Source: Mycobacterium sp. (GTDB taxonomy: Bacteria; Actinomycetota; Actinomycetes; Mycobacteriales; Mycobacteriaceae). Taken from it: a stretch of 39,944 nucleotides of DNA. The stretch lies in assembly GCA_025966225.1 (NCBI GenBank), contig JAOPVI010000080.1, forward strand, positions 1 to 39,944, given 5' to 3'. Position numbers and translations under genes: made by a program. This document shows positions 7,393-16,378 of the stretch, piece after piece (position 1 is the stretch's first letter; each line of letters begins with the position of its first letter). The notes under the pieces are model-generated. The model saw only the letters and a list, made by a program, of their open reading frames with translations. It was not told the DNA's origin and made no database searches.

Positions 7393-7447
7393 CGCGAGCG
7401 TGCGTGTCTGCACCCGACACGCCGCGTCGATGTGACACTTTGCGCAC
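7393..7447 (+). repeat. 55-bp palindromic element, copy A
   Basis: Begins CGCGAGCGTGCGTGTC and ends GCGCAC. Inner stem GCGTGTC/GACACGC (7402-7408 and 7416-7422), outer pairing GTGCG/CGCAC. It differs from copy B (8088-8142, inverted) at about five of 55 positions. It starts 12 nt after the hemW stop and upstream of the DUF998 gene. Confidence 0.85.
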
Positions 7448-7481
7448 CTTCGCGCCGGGGCTTGGCACCGCTGAGTCCCCA

Positions 7482-7487
7482 TATGCT
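7482..7487 (+). promoter_or_regulatory. -10 box for the leaderless DUF998 gene
   Basis: TATGCT, then six bases (GAGTCG) and GTG 7494. A consensus TANNNT box at this distance decides the start codon of the gene. Confidence 0.55.
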
Positions 7488-7493
7488 GAGTCG

Positions 7494-8096
7494 GTGTTGG
7501 TCCCGATCGGTGCCCTGCTCTGGATCGTCGCGGCAGTCGGATACTTTCTGGCGGAGGCGATCGCCGCGGCCGCGTTGCCTGGGTACAGCTACACGACGGA
7601 TTACATCAGCATGCTCGGTCAGCTGGACATGTCGCCCCATGCAAACCTGATGAACGCCGCGTTCGTTGCCCAGGGTGTCCTGTTCCCGGTGGGGGCGATA
7701 CTGCTGGTTTGGGGCACGCGGGCAGGAAAAGCCCTGGCGTTCTTGGCCTTTGCGATGGTCAACGGTATCGGTAACATCGTCGTCGCCACACTCCACAGTG
7801 GAGTGGGTGCTCGACTGCACGTCGTCGGTGCGGCGCTCGCCATCGTGGGTGGCAACGCCGCAGTCCTGGCGGGGGGCGCGGTGTTGCTGTACCAGGCCTG
7901 GTCACGAACGCACCGGATGGTCTCAGTCGTGCTGGGAACCGCGGGTCTGGGGTGTTTGATCGCGACAGCGCTCGGGTGGCCGGCCGTCGGCGTTTGGGAG
8001 CGGGGCAGCGTCTACCCGACTTTCGTCTGGCAGATGTTCACCGCAGTGGAGTTGCTTCGCCGCCGAGCGCGATCGGCACGCTCAAGCGTGCGCTAA
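7494..8096 (+). CDS. DUF998-type multi-pass membrane protein
   Basis: 200 residues with about six hydrophobic segments: LLWIVAAVGYFLAEAIAAA, NAAFVAQGVLFPVGAILLVW, ALAFLAFAMVNGIGNIVVA, LHVVGAALAIVGGNAAVLAGGAVLL, VVLGTAGLGCLIATALGW and a final amphipathic stretch. The motif YTTDYISMLG and the general layout fit DUF998, a family of unknown function. GTG 7494 is chosen over upstream in-frame codons because TATGCT lies six bases before it and the residues upstream are read through repeat copy A. The last codons and the stop overlap repeat copy B, so both gene ends touch a 55-bp element. It sits between hemW and hrcA, where I recall the mycobactin genes in M. tuberculosis and M. smegmatis; none are present here. 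Confidence 0.75.
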   Translation: MLVPIGALLWIVAAVGYFLAEAIAAAALPGYSYTTDYISMLGQLDMSPHANLMNAAFVAQGVLFPVGAILLVWGTRAGKALAFLAFAMVNGIGNIVVATLHSGVGARLHVVGAALAIVGGNAAVLAGGAVLLYQAWSRTHRMVSVVLGTAGLGCLIATALGWPAVGVWERGSVYPTFVWQMFTAVELLRRRARSARSSVR

Positions 8097-8142
8097 ATGC
8101 CACATCGACACGGCGTGTCGCGTGCAGACACGCACGCTCGCG
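8088..8142 (-). repeat. 55-bp palindromic element, copy B (inverted to A)
   Basis: On the minus strand it reads CGCGAGCGTGCGTGTC and ends GCGCAC, about 91% identical to copy A. Outer stem AGCGTGCG/CGCACGCT at 8085-8092 and 8131-8138. It overlaps the last codons of the DUF998 gene and lies between two convergent genes. Confidence 0.85.
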
Positions 8143-8153
8143 CAGAAGGGGAG

Positions 8154-8534
8154 CTAGGTCTGCTCGGCCAGCGGCCGGTCCATGTCGAACACTCGCGCAT
8201 GTAGTACGGGCCGATTGCGCAGTGCGGCCCGCACCGCCTGGTGCACGCCGTCTTCGAGATACACCACGCCCTGCCATCGCACGGCGTGCGGGAAGAGGTC
8301 GCCGTAAAACGTCGAGTCCTCCGACAGCAGCCGGTCGAGCTCGAGCACCGTCGTGGTGGTCACCATCTCATCGAGCCGGATTTGCCGGGGAGGTATCTGG
8401 GCCCACTCCCGATACGACAGCCCGTGCTCCGGATACGGTTTGCCGTCACGAACCCCTTTGAAGATCACGGGCGCACCTTCGCTGATTTCGTCCCCCGCAA
8501 CCTCAATTTGCGCATGCAAGGAGGTTAATCGCAC
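8154..8534 (-). CDS. Conserved mycobacterial hypothetical protein next to hrcA
   Basis: About 126 residues, soluble, no signal or membrane segment. The core GDEISEGAPVIFKGVRDGKP, YREWAQIPPRQIRLDEMVTT and ELDRLLSEDSTFYGDLFPH looks strongly constrained. By position and sequence feel it corresponds to Rv2375 of M. tuberculosis (recalled), divergent from hrcA. No domain of known function recognised. The start is uncertain: GTG 8534 gives an N-terminus VRLTSLHAQIEVAG without a ribosome site or clear -10, and a TTG a few codons in is possible. The reading frame stays open far upstream across hrcA, but only the part below 8534 is credible. It runs convergently towards the DUF998 gene, with repeat B between them. 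Confidence 0.75.
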   Translation of the reverse strand: MRLTSLHAQIEVAGDEISEGAPVIFKGVRDGKPYPEHGLSYREWAQIPPRQIRLDEMVTTTTVLELDRLLSEDSTFYGDLFPHAVRWQGVVYLEDGVHQAVRAALRNRPVLHARVFDMDRPLAEQT

Positions 8535-8681
8535 ATTCGCGCGTTGTCTTTGCCATGGGCGCTGGACAGGGTCGGAGGGGCCTACGGGGTGTTCGGTCGG
8601 GGTCCGCGCAGCTGGGCACCGTAAAATGAACACCAAGCGAGAAGCGGAGCGGTATCGCGCATGGGCCGTTGGAGGTGAACG

Positions 8682-9713
8682 ATGAGTAGTGCCGACGATC
8701 GTCGGTTCGAAGTGCTGCGCGCCATCGTCGCCGACTTCGTCACCACCAAGGAACCCATCGGCAGCAAGACGCTCGTCGAGCGGCACAATCTTGGCGTGTC
8801 CAGCGCCACCGTGCGCAACGACATGGCCGTGCTCGAGGCCGAGGGATACATCACCCAGCCCCACACCAGCTCGGGCCGCGTCCCCACCGAGAAGGGCTAC
8901 CGCGAGTTCGTCGACCGACTCGACGACGTGAAGCCGCTTTCGACCAGCGAACGCCGCGCCATCCTGTCTTTCCTCGAGACCGGTGTCGACCTGGACGACG
9001 TGTTGCGCCGTGCGGTCCGCCTGCTCGCGCAACTCACCAGGCAAGTCGCGATCGTGCAGTACCCGACCCTGTCGTCGGCCAGCGTGCGGCATCTCGAAGT
9101 CGTCGCCTTGACGCCTGCGCGCCTGCTGCTGGTCGTCATCACCGATACCGGTCGGGTAGACCAGCGCATCGTGGAGCTCGGAGATTCCGTCGACGAGCAT
9201 CAACTCAGTCAGCTCCGCGACCGGCTGGGGCAGGCCTTGGAGGGCAAGCCCTTGTCCGCGGCGTCCATCGCGGTGTCGGACCTCGCGGTCAACCTCAACG
9301 GGCAAGGCGGGCTCGGGGACGCCGTGGGGCGCGCGGCGACCGTGCTGGTGGAGACGCTCGTCGACCACGCCGAGGAACGCCTGTTGCTCGGCGGTACCGC
9401 CAATCTGACCCGCAACACCGCCGACTTCGGTGGTTCGCTGAGGTCGGTGCTCGAGGCCCTGGAGGAGCAGGTCGTGGTGCTCAAGCTGCTGGCCGCCCAG
9501 CAGCAGGCCGGTAAGGTTACGGTGCGGATCGGTCACGAGACCGAGGCCGAGCAAATGGCCGGTACCTCGGTGGTGAGCACGCTCTACGGCACATCGGGCA
9601 AGGTCTACGGCGGGATGGGCGTGATTGGCCCAACTCGAATGGACTATCCGGGAACCATCGCTAACGTCGCCGCGGTTGCTCTCTACATCGGCGAAGTCCT
9701 GGGCACCCGCTAG
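8682..9713 (+). CDS. hrcA: Heat-inducible transcription repressor HrcA
   Basis: 343 residues, normal length. N-terminal winged helix (about 1-75) with [24 protein letters not shown] and [18 protein letters not shown], then the HrcA core ending in [10 protein letters not shown]. HrcA represses groE-type genes through CIRCE operators. ATG 8682 has an excellent site GGAGGTG 5 nt upstream, unlike the many leaderless genes nearby. A -10-like TAAAAT lies at 8622-8627. I see no CIRCE dyad (TTAGCACTC/GAGTGCTAA) in front of this gene, so autoregulation of this unit is not evident. Followed after 55 nt by dnaJ2, the usual pairing. Confidence 0.97.
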   Translation: MSSADDRRFEVLRAIVADFVTTKEPIGSKTLVERHNLGVSSATVRNDMAVLEAEGYITQPHTSSGRVPTEKGYREFVDRLDDVKPLSTSERRAILSFLETGVDLDDVLRRAVRLLAQLTRQVAIVQYPTLSSASVRHLEVVALTPARLLLVVITDTGRVDQRIVELGDSVDEHQLSQLRDRLGQALEGKPLSAASIAVSDLAVNLNGQGGLGDAVGRAATVLVETLVDHAEERLLLGGTANLTRNTADFGGSLRSVLEALEEQVVVLKLLAAQQQAGKVTVRIGHETEAEQMAGTSVVSTLYGTSGKVYGGMGVIGPTRMDYPGTIANVAAVALYIGEVLGTR

Positions 9714-9768
9714 GGGTGTCGAACTGACCGCGAGAGCGGCTCGAAGAAAAGCTTAGAAGGGTTGAGGC

Positions 9769-10914
9769 GTGTCACGCGACTACTACGGCATGCTCGGGGT
9801 GAGCGCCGGCGCGAGTGATTCGGAGATCAAACGTGCCTACCGAAAGCTCGCCCGCGAGCTGCACCCTGACGTCAATCCCGACGAACAGGCCCAGGCGCGC
9901 TTCAAGGAGATCAGCGTCGCCTACGAGGTGCTCAGCGATCCCGAGAAGCGGCGCATCGTCGACCTCGGCGGCGATCCGATGTCGAATGGAGCCTCATCGG
10001 GCGGCGGATTCGGAGGGTTCGGTGGCCTTGGTGACGTGTTCGAGGCGTTCTTCGGTGGCGGCGGTGCTACGCGCGGACCCACCGGACGGGTGCGACCGGG
10101 TTCGGACGCGCTGCTGAGGTTGCGGCTCGATCTCGAGGAGTGCGCCACGGGGGTGACCAAGCAGGTCACCGTCGAAACGGCCATCCTCTGCGACGTCTGC
10201 AAGGGCAAGGGCACGCACGGTAACTCCATGCCCATTGCGTGCGACACCTGCGGCGGCCACGGCGAGGTCCAGTCCGTGCAAAGGTCGCTGCTCGGTCAGG
10301 TGCTGACGTCGCGGCCATGTCCGACCTGTCGCGGCGTCGGAGAGGTCATTCCCGACCCGTGTCACAGCTGCGGCGGCGACGGGCGCGTCCGGGCCCGACG
10401 CGAAGTGAGCGTCAAGATCCCCGCAGGTGCAGGTGAGGGTGTGCGACTGCGTCTGGCCGCCCAGGGTGAAGTCGGTCCTGGCGGTGGACCCGCAGGCGAC
10501 CTTCACGTCGACATTCACGAAAAACAACATGACGTCTTCATTCGCGACGGCGACGATCTGCACTGCACCATCTCGGTTCCGATGGTCGACGCGGCGCTCG
10601 GCACCACAGTCACCGTCGATGCGATTCTCGACGGTCCGACGGACGTCACGATTCCGGCGGGCACCCAGCCTGGTGCCGTGATCTCGTTGCGTGGCCACGG
10701 GATGCCGAACGTCCGCTCGGGAGTGCGGGGAAACTTGCATCACCACCTCGAGGTCGTGGTGCCCGAGCGGATCGACCACCAGGACATCGAGATTCTGAGC
10801 AAGCTCAAGGAGCATCGCGTCCGGGATGTTGCGGAGGTGAAGTCGGTGCACGCGGCGCCCGCAGGCGGCGGGGGCTTGTTCAGCCGATTGCGCGAGACCT
10901 TCACCGGCCGCTGA
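9769..10914 (+). CDS. dnaJ2: Chaperone DnaJ (second copy type, DnaJ2)
   Basis: 381 residues. J domain at 1-66 with HPD at 32-34, Gly/Phe-rich linker at about 73-100, and a zinc region with four CxxCxGxG repeats: Cys141/144, 158/161, 184/187, 198/201, all intact. A C-terminal substrate-binding domain with [10 protein letters not shown] follows. Stimulates DnaK ATPase and holds unfolded clients. GTG 9769 starts [11 protein letters not shown] and has GAAGGG about 9 nt upstream. The pairing with hrcA rather than dnaK-grpE identifies it as the actinobacterial DnaJ2. The rsmE GTG follows 2 nt after the stop. Confidence 0.97.
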   Translation: MSRDYYGMLGVSAGASDSEIKRAYRKLARELHPDVNPDEQAQARFKEISVAYEVLSDPEKRRIVDLGGDPMSNGASSGGGFGGFGGLGDVFEAFFGGGGATRGPTGRVRPGSDALLRLRLDLEECATGVTKQVTVETAILCDVCKGKGTHGNSMPIACDTCGGHGEVQSVQRSLLGQVLTSRPCPTCRGVGEVIPDPCHSCGGDGRVRARREVSVKIPAGAGEGVRLRLAAQGEVGPGGGPAGDLHVDIHEKQHDVFIRDGDDLHCTISVPMVDAALGTTVTVDAILDGPTDVTIPAGTQPGAVISLRGHGMPNVRSGVRGNLHHHLEVVVPERIDHQDIEILSKLKEHRVRDVAEVKSVHAAPAGGGGLFSRLRETFTGR

Positions 10915-10916
10915 CA

Positions 10917-11666
10917 GTGAGTCGCGCGCTGTTCTACGTCGACGCGCTGCCCGCAGTTGGCGAGTTGGTCGACGTCGACGGCGACGAGGGCTTTCATGCC
11001 GCCAACGTGCGACGGATCCGGCCCGGTGAGGAACTCGACCTCTCCGACGGCGTCGGGACGGTTGCGCGCTGCGTCATCGAGGATGCGGCCAAGGGTCGGT
11101 TGACGGCGCGGATCGTTGACCGACGCACCGTGGCCGCCGCGTCTCCGCAGGTCACCGTCGTGCAGGCATTGCCGAAATCGGACCGCTCCGAGTTGGCGAT
11201 CGAGTTGGCCACCGAGGCAGGCGCCGATGGTTTCGTGGCGTGGCAGGCCGACCGGTGCGTGGCCAGGTGGGATGGGGCCGCCAAGATCGACAAGGGGCTG
11301 CGGCGTTGGCGGGCGGTGGCCCGTGCCGCTGCCCGGCAGTCGCGGCGTCCGCACATCCCCGCCGTGACATCGGTGGTGTCCACCCCCGAGTTGGTGTGTC
11401 TGACTCGCGACGTGGTGGCGACGGGCGGGCTGGTGCTCGCCCTGCACGAGTCCGCAAGAGAACCACTGACTGAACTTCCCATCGCGCAAGCTGATTCGCT
11501 GATGCTCGTCATCGGACCCGAGGGGGGAATCAGCGACGACGAGCTCGGCGATTTGCGGGCGGGCGGCGCGGTGGTGGTGCGGTTGGGCCCCAGCGTGCTC
11601 CGGACGTCGACGGCCGCGGCGGTCGCATTGGGTGCGCTCGGCGTATTGACCCAGCGTTGGCGGTAG
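10917..11666 (+). CDS. rsmE: 16S rRNA m3U1498 methyltransferase
   Basis: 249 residues. SPOUT-class methyltransferase with an N-terminal PUA-like part ([20 protein letters not shown]) and a C-terminal knotted SAM site: [16 protein letters not shown] followed by [14 protein letters not shown]. It methylates N3 of U1498 in 16S rRNA. The position usually written RTETA reads RTSTA here. GTG 10917 lies 2 nt after the dnaJ2 stop, so translation is probably coupled. Confidence 0.93.
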   Translation: MSRALFYVDALPAVGELVDVDGDEGFHAANVRRIRPGEELDLSDGVGTVARCVIEDAAKGRLTARIVDRRTVAAASPQVTVVQALPKSDRSELAIELATEAGADGFVAWQADRCVARWDGAAKIDKGLRRWRAVARAAARQSRRPHIPAVTSVVSTPELVCLTRDVVATGGLVLALHESAREPLTELPIAQADSLMLVIGPEGGISDDELGDLRAGGAVVVRLGPSVLRTSTAAAVALGALGVLTQRWR

Positions 11667-11685
11667 GGCGGCCCAGGCTCATCCA

Positions 11686-11715
11686 TTGGGGTGTGACGGT
11701 GACCAGCGGTAAACT
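11686..11715 (+). promoter_or_regulatory. Candidate promoter for the phoH-ybeY-corC-era operon
   Basis: TTGGGG (11686-11691), 18 bp, TAAACT (11710-11715), about 65 nt before the phoH start. An internal promoter would let the ribosome-maturation genes be expressed apart from hrcA-dnaJ2-rsmE. Confidence 0.45.
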
Positions 11716-11779
11716 GGCGAACGCATCGAAACCGGCAGCAACCCCCGTATAGACACGGAAGGCAGGCACAGAACTCCAC

Positions 11780-12820
11780 GTGACACCCCGCGAGACAAGC
11801 GCTGCTTCCACCTCCTCTCAGGCCGTACGAAGCAGCATCAATGTTCCGCCTGACCTCGTGATGGGCCTGCTCGGCTCCGCCGACGAGAATCTGCGCGCAC
11901 TCGAAGGACTGCTGACGGCCGATGTCCACGTGCGGGGCAACGCGGTGACGTTGTCCGGCGAACCGGCCGACGTCGCGCTGGCCGAGCGCGTCGTCTCCGA
12001 GCTGGTGGCGATCGTCAACGGTGGACAGGTGCTGAACCCGGAGGCCGTGCGCCGGAGCGTGGCGATGCTGACCGGCGACGGCGACGAGTCCCCGGCCGAG
12101 GTGCTGACCCTCGACATCCTGTCGCGGCGTGGCAAGACCATTCGGCCCAAGACACTCAACCAGAAGCGCTACGTGGATGCCATCGACGCGCACACCATCG
12201 TGTTCGGCATCGGGCCGGCCGGTACCGGCAAGACATACCTCGCGATGGCGAAGGCAATCAGCGCCTTGCAGACCAAGCAGGTGTCCCGCATCATCCTGAC
12301 CCGACCGGCGGTGGAAGCCGGTGAGCGTCTTGGCTTTCTGCCTGGCACGCTATCGGAGAAGATCGACCCCTATCTACGGCCGCTGTACGACGCGCTGCAC
12401 GACATGATGGATCCGGAGCTCATCCCAAAGTTGATGAGCGCCGGGGTAATCGAGGTCGCGCCGCTCGGGTATATGCGGGGTCGGACACTTAATGACGCGT
12501 TCATCATTCTCGACGAGGCCCAGAACACCACGGCCGAGCAGATGAAGATGTTCCTGACTCGCCTGGGCTTCGGTTCGAAGATCGTTGTGACGGGCGATAT
12601 TACGCAGGTCGACTTGCCCGGCGGAGCGACCTCGGGGCTGCGTTCAGCGGTGCGGGTGCTCGACGGAATCAACGACATTCACGTCTCCGAGCTCACCAGC
12701 GCCGACGTGGTGCGCCACCGGTTGGTGTCCGAGATCGTCGACGCCTACGCGAGATCCGAAGAGCCGACGGCGATGAACCGGGCCGAACGCCGCGCCTCGC
12801 CAGGTCGGCCGCGACGGTGA
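11780..12820 (+). CDS. phoH: PhoH-like ATPase
   Basis: 346 residues. Walker A GPAGTGKT at 145-152 and Walker [11 protein letters not shown] at 241-250, with the PhoH core [12 protein letters not shown]-terminal KH-like segment (about 20-90) typical of PhoL/YbeZ-type proteins. These partner with YbeY, encoded immediately downstream, in rRNA/RNA metabolism; the phoH-ybeY-corC-era order is widely conserved. The GTG start 11780 is not well supported by a ribosome site (AGGCAGG about 17 nt upstream); the first conserved residues begin at about 19, so a slightly later start cannot be excluded. Recalled as PhoH1 (Rv2368c) in M. tuberculosis. Confidence 0.93.
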   Translation: MTPRETSAASTSSQAVRSSINVPPDLVMGLLGSADENLRALEGLLTADVHVRGNAVTLSGEPADVALAERVVSELVAIVNGGQVLNPEAVRRSVAMLTGDGDESPAEVLTLDILSRRGKTIRPKTLNQKRYVDAIDAHTIVFGIGPAGTGKTYLAMAKAISALQTKQVSRIILTRPAVEAGERLGFLPGTLSEKIDPYLRPLYDALHDMMDPELIPKLMSAGVIEVAPLGYMRGRTLNDAFIILDEAQNTTAEQMKMFLTRLGFGSKIVVTGDITQVDLPGGATSGLRSAVRVLDGINDIHVSELTSADVVRHRLVSEIVDAYARSEEPTAMNRAERRASPGRPRR

Positions 12821-12827
12821 CGGCCCC

Positions 12828-13364
12828 ATGACCATCGAGGTGTCCAACGAGTCCGGCATCGACATCTCCGAAACCGAACTCATCAGCGTGGCCCGCTTCG
12901 TCATCGCGCGGATGGACGTGAACCCGGCCGCCGAGCTGTCGATGCTGTTGCTCGACACCGCCGCCATGGCCGACCTGCACATGCGGTGGATGGACCTCCC
13001 CGGCCCCACCGACGTCATGAGCTTCCCGATGGACGAGCTCGAGCCCGGGGGCCGCCCCGACTCACCCGAACCGGGCCCGTCGATGCTCGGCGACATCGTG
13101 CTGTGCCCCGAGTTCGCGGCCAAACAGGCCGAGACGGCTGGTCATTCATTGGGCCAGGAGTTGGCGCTGCTCACCGTGCACGGCGTGTTGCACCTGCTGG
13201 GCTATGACCACGCCGAGCCGGACGAGGAGAAGGAGATGTTCGCCCTTCAACGCGAACTGCTGGAGGAGTGGGTGGCCGACCAGGTTCAGGCCTATCACGT
13301 CGACCGGCAGAGCGAGAAAGACCGCAGGCTGCTCGACGGTTCGCGTTACTTCGACCAACAGTGA
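12828..13364 (+). CDS. ybeY: Endoribonuclease YbeY (16S rRNA maturation)
   Basis: 178 residues. The metal site H3xH5xH is complete: His118, His122 and His128 in [11 protein letters not shown]. The conserved PTDVMSFP is present at 60-67. Single-strand-specific endoribonuclease acting in 16S rRNA 3' maturation and ribosome quality control. ATG 12828 is 7 nt after the phoH stop without a strong ribosome site. The last 25 residues ([14 protein letters not shown]) extend beyond the minimal fold, as usual in actinobacteria. Its stop overlaps the start of the next gene. Confidence 0.96.
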   Translation: MTIEVSNESGIDISETELISVARFVIARMDVNPAAELSMLLLDTAAMADLHMRWMDLPGPTDVMSFPMDELEPGGRPDSPEPGPSMLGDIVLCPEFAAKQAETAGHSLGQELALLTVHGVLHLLGYDHAEPDEEKEMFALQRELLEEWVADQVQAYHVDRQSEKDRRLLDGSRYFDQQ

Positions 13365-14641
13365 CCGGTCTAGTTCCGCTGCTCGGCGCCATCGCGCTCA
13401 CCCTGCTCGGCGGGTTGTTCGCGGCGGTCGACGCCGCCATCAGCACCGTCTCGATGGCCCGCCTCGAAGAGATGGTGCGTGACGAGCGACCCGGTGCGGT
13501 GCGGCTGTCGCGCATCGTCGGCGATCGTCCCCGCTACATCAATCTCGTTGTGCTGTTGCGCATCACGTGTGAAACCACCGCTACGGTGCTCTTGGTCGCC
13601 TTCCTGTACGAGGGCCTGGGCTTGGATTGGGGGCTGTTCGCGGCGGCCGCGATCATGGTGGTGGTCAGCTTCGTCGCGGTTGGTGTTGGACCGCGCACCA
13701 TCGGGCGTCAGCACGCGTACTCCATCGCCTTGTTGGCCGCCCTTCCGCTGCAAGCCATCTCGGTGCTGCTGACGCCGATCAGCCGACTGCTGGTCTTGAT
13801 CGGTAACGCGCTCACGCCAGGGCGGGGCTTCCGCAACGGTCCGTTCGCATCCGAGATCGAGCTGCGTGAAGTCGTCGACATGGCACAGCAGCGCGGTGTG
13901 GTGGCCGACGAGGAACGGCGGATGATCCAGTCGGTGTTCGAGCTCGGCGACACGCCTGCGCGTGAGGTGATGGTGCCCCGCACCGAGATGGTGTGGATCG
14001 AATCCGACAAGACGGCCGGTCAGGCGAGCTCACTTGCGGTGCGCAGCGGGCACTCCCGCATCCCGGTGATCGGCGAGAACGTCGACGACGTCGTCGGGGT
14101 CGTGTATCTCAAGGATCTGGTGCAGCAGGCGTACTCCACCAACGGTGGCATCGACGCGAGAGTCGGCGAGGTCATGCGCCAACCCGTCTTCGTGCCGGAC
14201 TCCAAGCCGCTCGACGAACTGCTGCGTGAGATGCAACGCGACCGCAACCACATGGCCCTGCTGGTCGACGAGTACGGGGCGATCGCCGGGCTCGTCACCA
14301 TCGAGGACGTGCTCGAGGAGATCGTCGGCGAGATCGCCGACGAGTACGACACCGACGAAGTTGCACCGGTGGAAGAGTTGGGCGACAAGAACTTCCGGGT
14401 TTCAGCGCGGCTGCCGTTGGAGGACCTTGCGGAGTTGTACGAGCTGGAACTCGATGACGACCTCGACGTCGACACGGTCGGCGGCCTGCTCGCTCACGAG
14501 CTCGGCCGAGTGCCGTTGCCCGGGGCCGAGGTGACGTGGGATACGTTGCGGCTGCGGGCCGAAGGCGGCCGCGACCATCGCGGCCGGGTTCGCGTCGGCA
14601 CCGTGTTGGTACGCCCCACCGAAACCGAGGGAGAGTCATGA
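13361..14641 (+). CDS. CNNM/CorC (HlyC-type) CBS-domain membrane protein
   Basis: 426 residues. N-terminal DUF21/CNNM transmembrane region with about four segments ([78 protein letters not shown]), then a CBS pair ([11 protein letters not shown] to YLKDLV, and VMRQPVFV to [12 protein letters not shown]), then the CorC_HlyC transporter-associated domain ([31 protein letters not shown]). The family is linked to Mg2+/divalent-cation efflux or resistance; 'hemolysin' is a legacy label. The GTG at 13361 overlaps the ybeY TGA, and the upstream extension in this frame is read through ybeY. Its stop overlaps the next start (ATGA). Confidence 0.92.
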   Translation: MTGLVPLLGAIALTLLGGLFAAVDAAISTVSMARLEEMVRDERPGAVRLSRIVGDRPRYINLVVLLRITCETTATVLLVAFLYEGLGLDWGLFAAAAIMVVVSFVAVGVGPRTIGRQHAYSIALLAALPLQAISVLLTPISRLLVLIGNALTPGRGFRNGPFASEIELREVVDMAQQRGVVADEERRMIQSVFELGDTPAREVMVPRTEMVWIESDKTAGQASSLAVRSGHSRIPVIGENVDDVVGVVYLKDLVQQAYSTNGGIDARVGEVMRQPVFVPDSKPLDELLREMQRDRNHMALLVDEYGAIAGLVTIEDVLEEIVGEIADEYDTDEVAPVEELGDKNFRVSARLPLEDLAELYELELDDDLDVDTVGGLLAHELGRVPLPGAEVTWDTLRLRAEGGRDHRGRVRVGTVLVRPTETEGES

Positions 14642-14952
14642 CGCTGGACGCCGAGGACGCCAAGCTGGTGGTGCTCGCCCGCGGGGCGATGGCGCGAGCG
14701 GAGGCGGGCAGTGGCGCTGCGGTGCGTGATCTCGACGGTCGCACGTACGCCGGGGCCCCCGTCACACTGACCGCACTGCCGCTGACGGCGCTGCAAGCAG
14801 CCGTGGCCGCGGCGGTGTCCAGTGGCGCCTTGGGCTTCGAGGCGGCGGTGTTGGTCGGCGGAGCGGACGACGACGCAGGCGTGGCCGCGGTTCGCGAGTT
14901 GTCCTCGGGCGCCGCAGTCATCGTCACCGACCGCGTAGGGGATCCACTGTGA
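14638..14952 (+). CDS. Small conserved protein in the cytidine-deaminase position before era
   Basis: 104 residues. It occupies the slot that cdd (cytidine deaminase) takes next to era in many Gram-positives, and the pattern of a helix, [14 protein letters not shown] and [16 protein letters not shown] is reminiscent of that fold. The catalytic HAE and PCxxC zinc motifs are absent: there is no Cys and no His in the protein, so deaminase activity is not credible. It may be a degenerate deaminase-fold protein kept for another role. ATG 14638 overlaps the corC stop, and its own TGA overlaps the era GTG. Corresponds by position to Rv2365c (recalled). Function unknown. Confidence 0.75.
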   Translation: MTLDAEDAKLVVLARGAMARAEAGSGAAVRDLDGRTYAGAPVTLTALPLTALQAAVAAAVSSGALGFEAAVLVGGADDDAGVAAVRELSSGAAVIVTDRVGDPL

Positions 14953-15878
14953 CCGAGTTCCGGTCGGGTTTCGTCTGTTTCGTCGGTAGACCCAACACCG
15001 GCAAGTCGACCTTGACCAACGCGCTCGTCGGCACCAAGGTCGCGATTACGTCGAGCCGCCCGCAGACCACGCGTCACACCATTCGCGGCATCGTGCACCG
15101 CGAGGACTTCCAGATCATCCTCGTCGACACGCCGGGTCTGCACCGACCGCGCACCCTGCTTGGCGAGCGGCTCAACGAACTGGTCAAGGCCACCTCCTCC
15201 GAGGTCGACGTCATCGGCCTGTGCATCCCTGCGGACGAGACCATCGGCCCCGGCGACCGCTGGATCTACCAACAGATCCGCACCGTCGCGCCGAGGACCA
15301 CGCTGGTCGTCATCGTCACCAAGACCGACAAGGTGTCCAAGGACAGGGTCGCCGGACAGCTGATGGCCGTCAGCGAACTCACCGGTGGCACAGCCGAAAT
15401 CATTCCCGTGTCGGCCACCAAGGGCGAGCAGATCGACGTGCTCATCGACGTCCTCGTCGCGCAATTGCCGCCTGGCCCGGCGTTCTACCCCGACGGCGAG
15501 CTGACCGACGAGCCCGAGGAAGTGCTCATGGCCGAGCTCATTCGCGAGGCCGCCCTCGAAGGGGTGCGCGACGAACTTCCGCATTCGCTCGCCGTGGTGA
15601 TCGATGAGGTCAACTCTCGCGAAGGTCGTGACGACCTCATCGACGTGCACGCCATCCTCTACGTCGAACGCGACAGCCAGAAGGGCATCGTCATCGGCAA
15701 GGGCGGTGCCCGGCTCCGCGAGGTGGGCACCGCCGCGCGTATTCAGATCGAGAAGCTGCTTGGCACCAAGGTGTACCTCGAGCTCCGTGTGAAGATCGCC
15801 AAGAACTGGCAGCGCGACCCCAAACAGCTTGGCCGGCTGGGCTTCTGTCGCAAGCCGATGGTCGGGTTGCGCCTTTGA
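14949..15878 (+). CDS. era: GTPase Era
   Basis: 309 residues. G1 GRPNTGKST at 13-21, Thr40-containing switch TSSRPQTTRHTI, G3 DTPG at 60-63, G4 TKTD at 124-127, and a C-terminal KH domain with GIVIGKGGARLREVG and the ending KPMVGLRL. Era binds the 3' end of 16S rRNA in late 30S assembly, matching YbeY and PhoH in the same operon. The GTG start overlaps the preceding TGA. The stop is 3 nt from the stop of the convergent CAP gene, leaving no room for a separate terminator. Confidence 0.97.
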   Translation: MTEFRSGFVCFVGRPNTGKSTLTNALVGTKVAITSSRPQTTRHTIRGIVHREDFQIILVDTPGLHRPRTLLGERLNELVKATSSEVDVIGLCIPADETIGPGDRWIYQQIRTVAPRTTLVVIVTKTDKVSKDRVAGQLMAVSELTGGTAEIIPVSATKGEQIDVLIDVLVAQLPPGPAFYPDGELTDEPEEVLMAELIREAALEGVRDELPHSLAVVIDEVNSREGRDDLIDVHAILYVERDSQKGIVIGKGGARLREVGTAARIQIEKLLGTKVYLELRVKIAKNWQRDPKQLGRLGFCRKPMVGLRL

Positions 15879-15881
15879 GTT

Positions 15882-16367
15882 TCAGCCTGGTTGACCGTAT
15901 ACCTCGACGACCACGATCCGGTCCAGGCTGTTCTCGGAACACACGACGAGCTGGGTGTTCGCGCAGTTAGACATGATCGCCATGTAGTCGGGCCGGTGGT
16001 ACCACTGGTTCATGATCTCGACGCCGTTGATCGCGAGCGCCGGGTTGATCGCGACGGTTTGCGAGACGGTGCCCGTGAATCCGGCCGCCTTGGCGCGGTC
16101 CTGAACCGTCGAGCCGTCGGAGCCGAGGTCGCCGTCGAGGTCGCGGTTGTTCAGCACGTCGTCCGCGTGCCACTGCGCCGCGAGCCTCAGTTGGGGGTCG
16201 ACCTTGACGTTGCCGGGGCAGCCGTGCTGCTGCTGAATCGTATAGACGTTGGCCGCCACGCCATCGTTGAGGCGCTTGTTGTCGGCGTTTGCGGGCGGCA
16301 TGCCCGCGACCGCGATACCCGCTACGGCGAGCGCGGGAAGCACCCGTAGCACGCCGCTGACCTTCAC
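15882..16367 (-). CDS. Secreted CAP/SCP-domain protein
   Basis: 161 residues. Signal peptide (VKVSGVLRVLPALAVAGIAVAG) with a likely cleavage after ANA. The mature part starts DNKRLNDGVAANVYTIQQQHGC and has QLRLAAQWHADDVLNN and MNQWYHRPDYMAIMSNC, the layout of bacterial CAP (cysteine-rich secretory/antigen 5) domains; three Cys in the mature part may form disulfides. GTG 16367 is 11 nt past the amidase stop, so the two genes form one transcript although no clear ribosome site is seen. I do not recall a CAP gene at this place in M. tuberculosis. Function unknown; CAP proteins in other bacteria bind lipids or other proteins. Confidence 0.75.
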   Translation of the reverse strand: MKVSGVLRVLPALAVAGIAVAGMPPANADNKRLNDGVAANVYTIQQQHGCPGNVKVDPQLRLAAQWHADDVLNNRDLDGDLGSDGSTVQDRAKAAGFTGTVSQTVAINPALAINGVEIMNQWYHRPDYMAIMSNCANTQLVVCSENSLDRIVVVEVYGQPG

Positions 16368-16378
16368 GAACGTGGAGA

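Noticed and set aside
8560..8681. CIRCE operator in front of hrcA
   Set aside because: No TTAGCACTC/GAGTGCTAA dyad seen; only a -10-like TAAAAT.
8535..9554. Minus-strand extension of the small gene beside hrcA to 466 codons
   Set aside because: It runs across the complement of hrcA; only 8154-8534 has constrained sequence.
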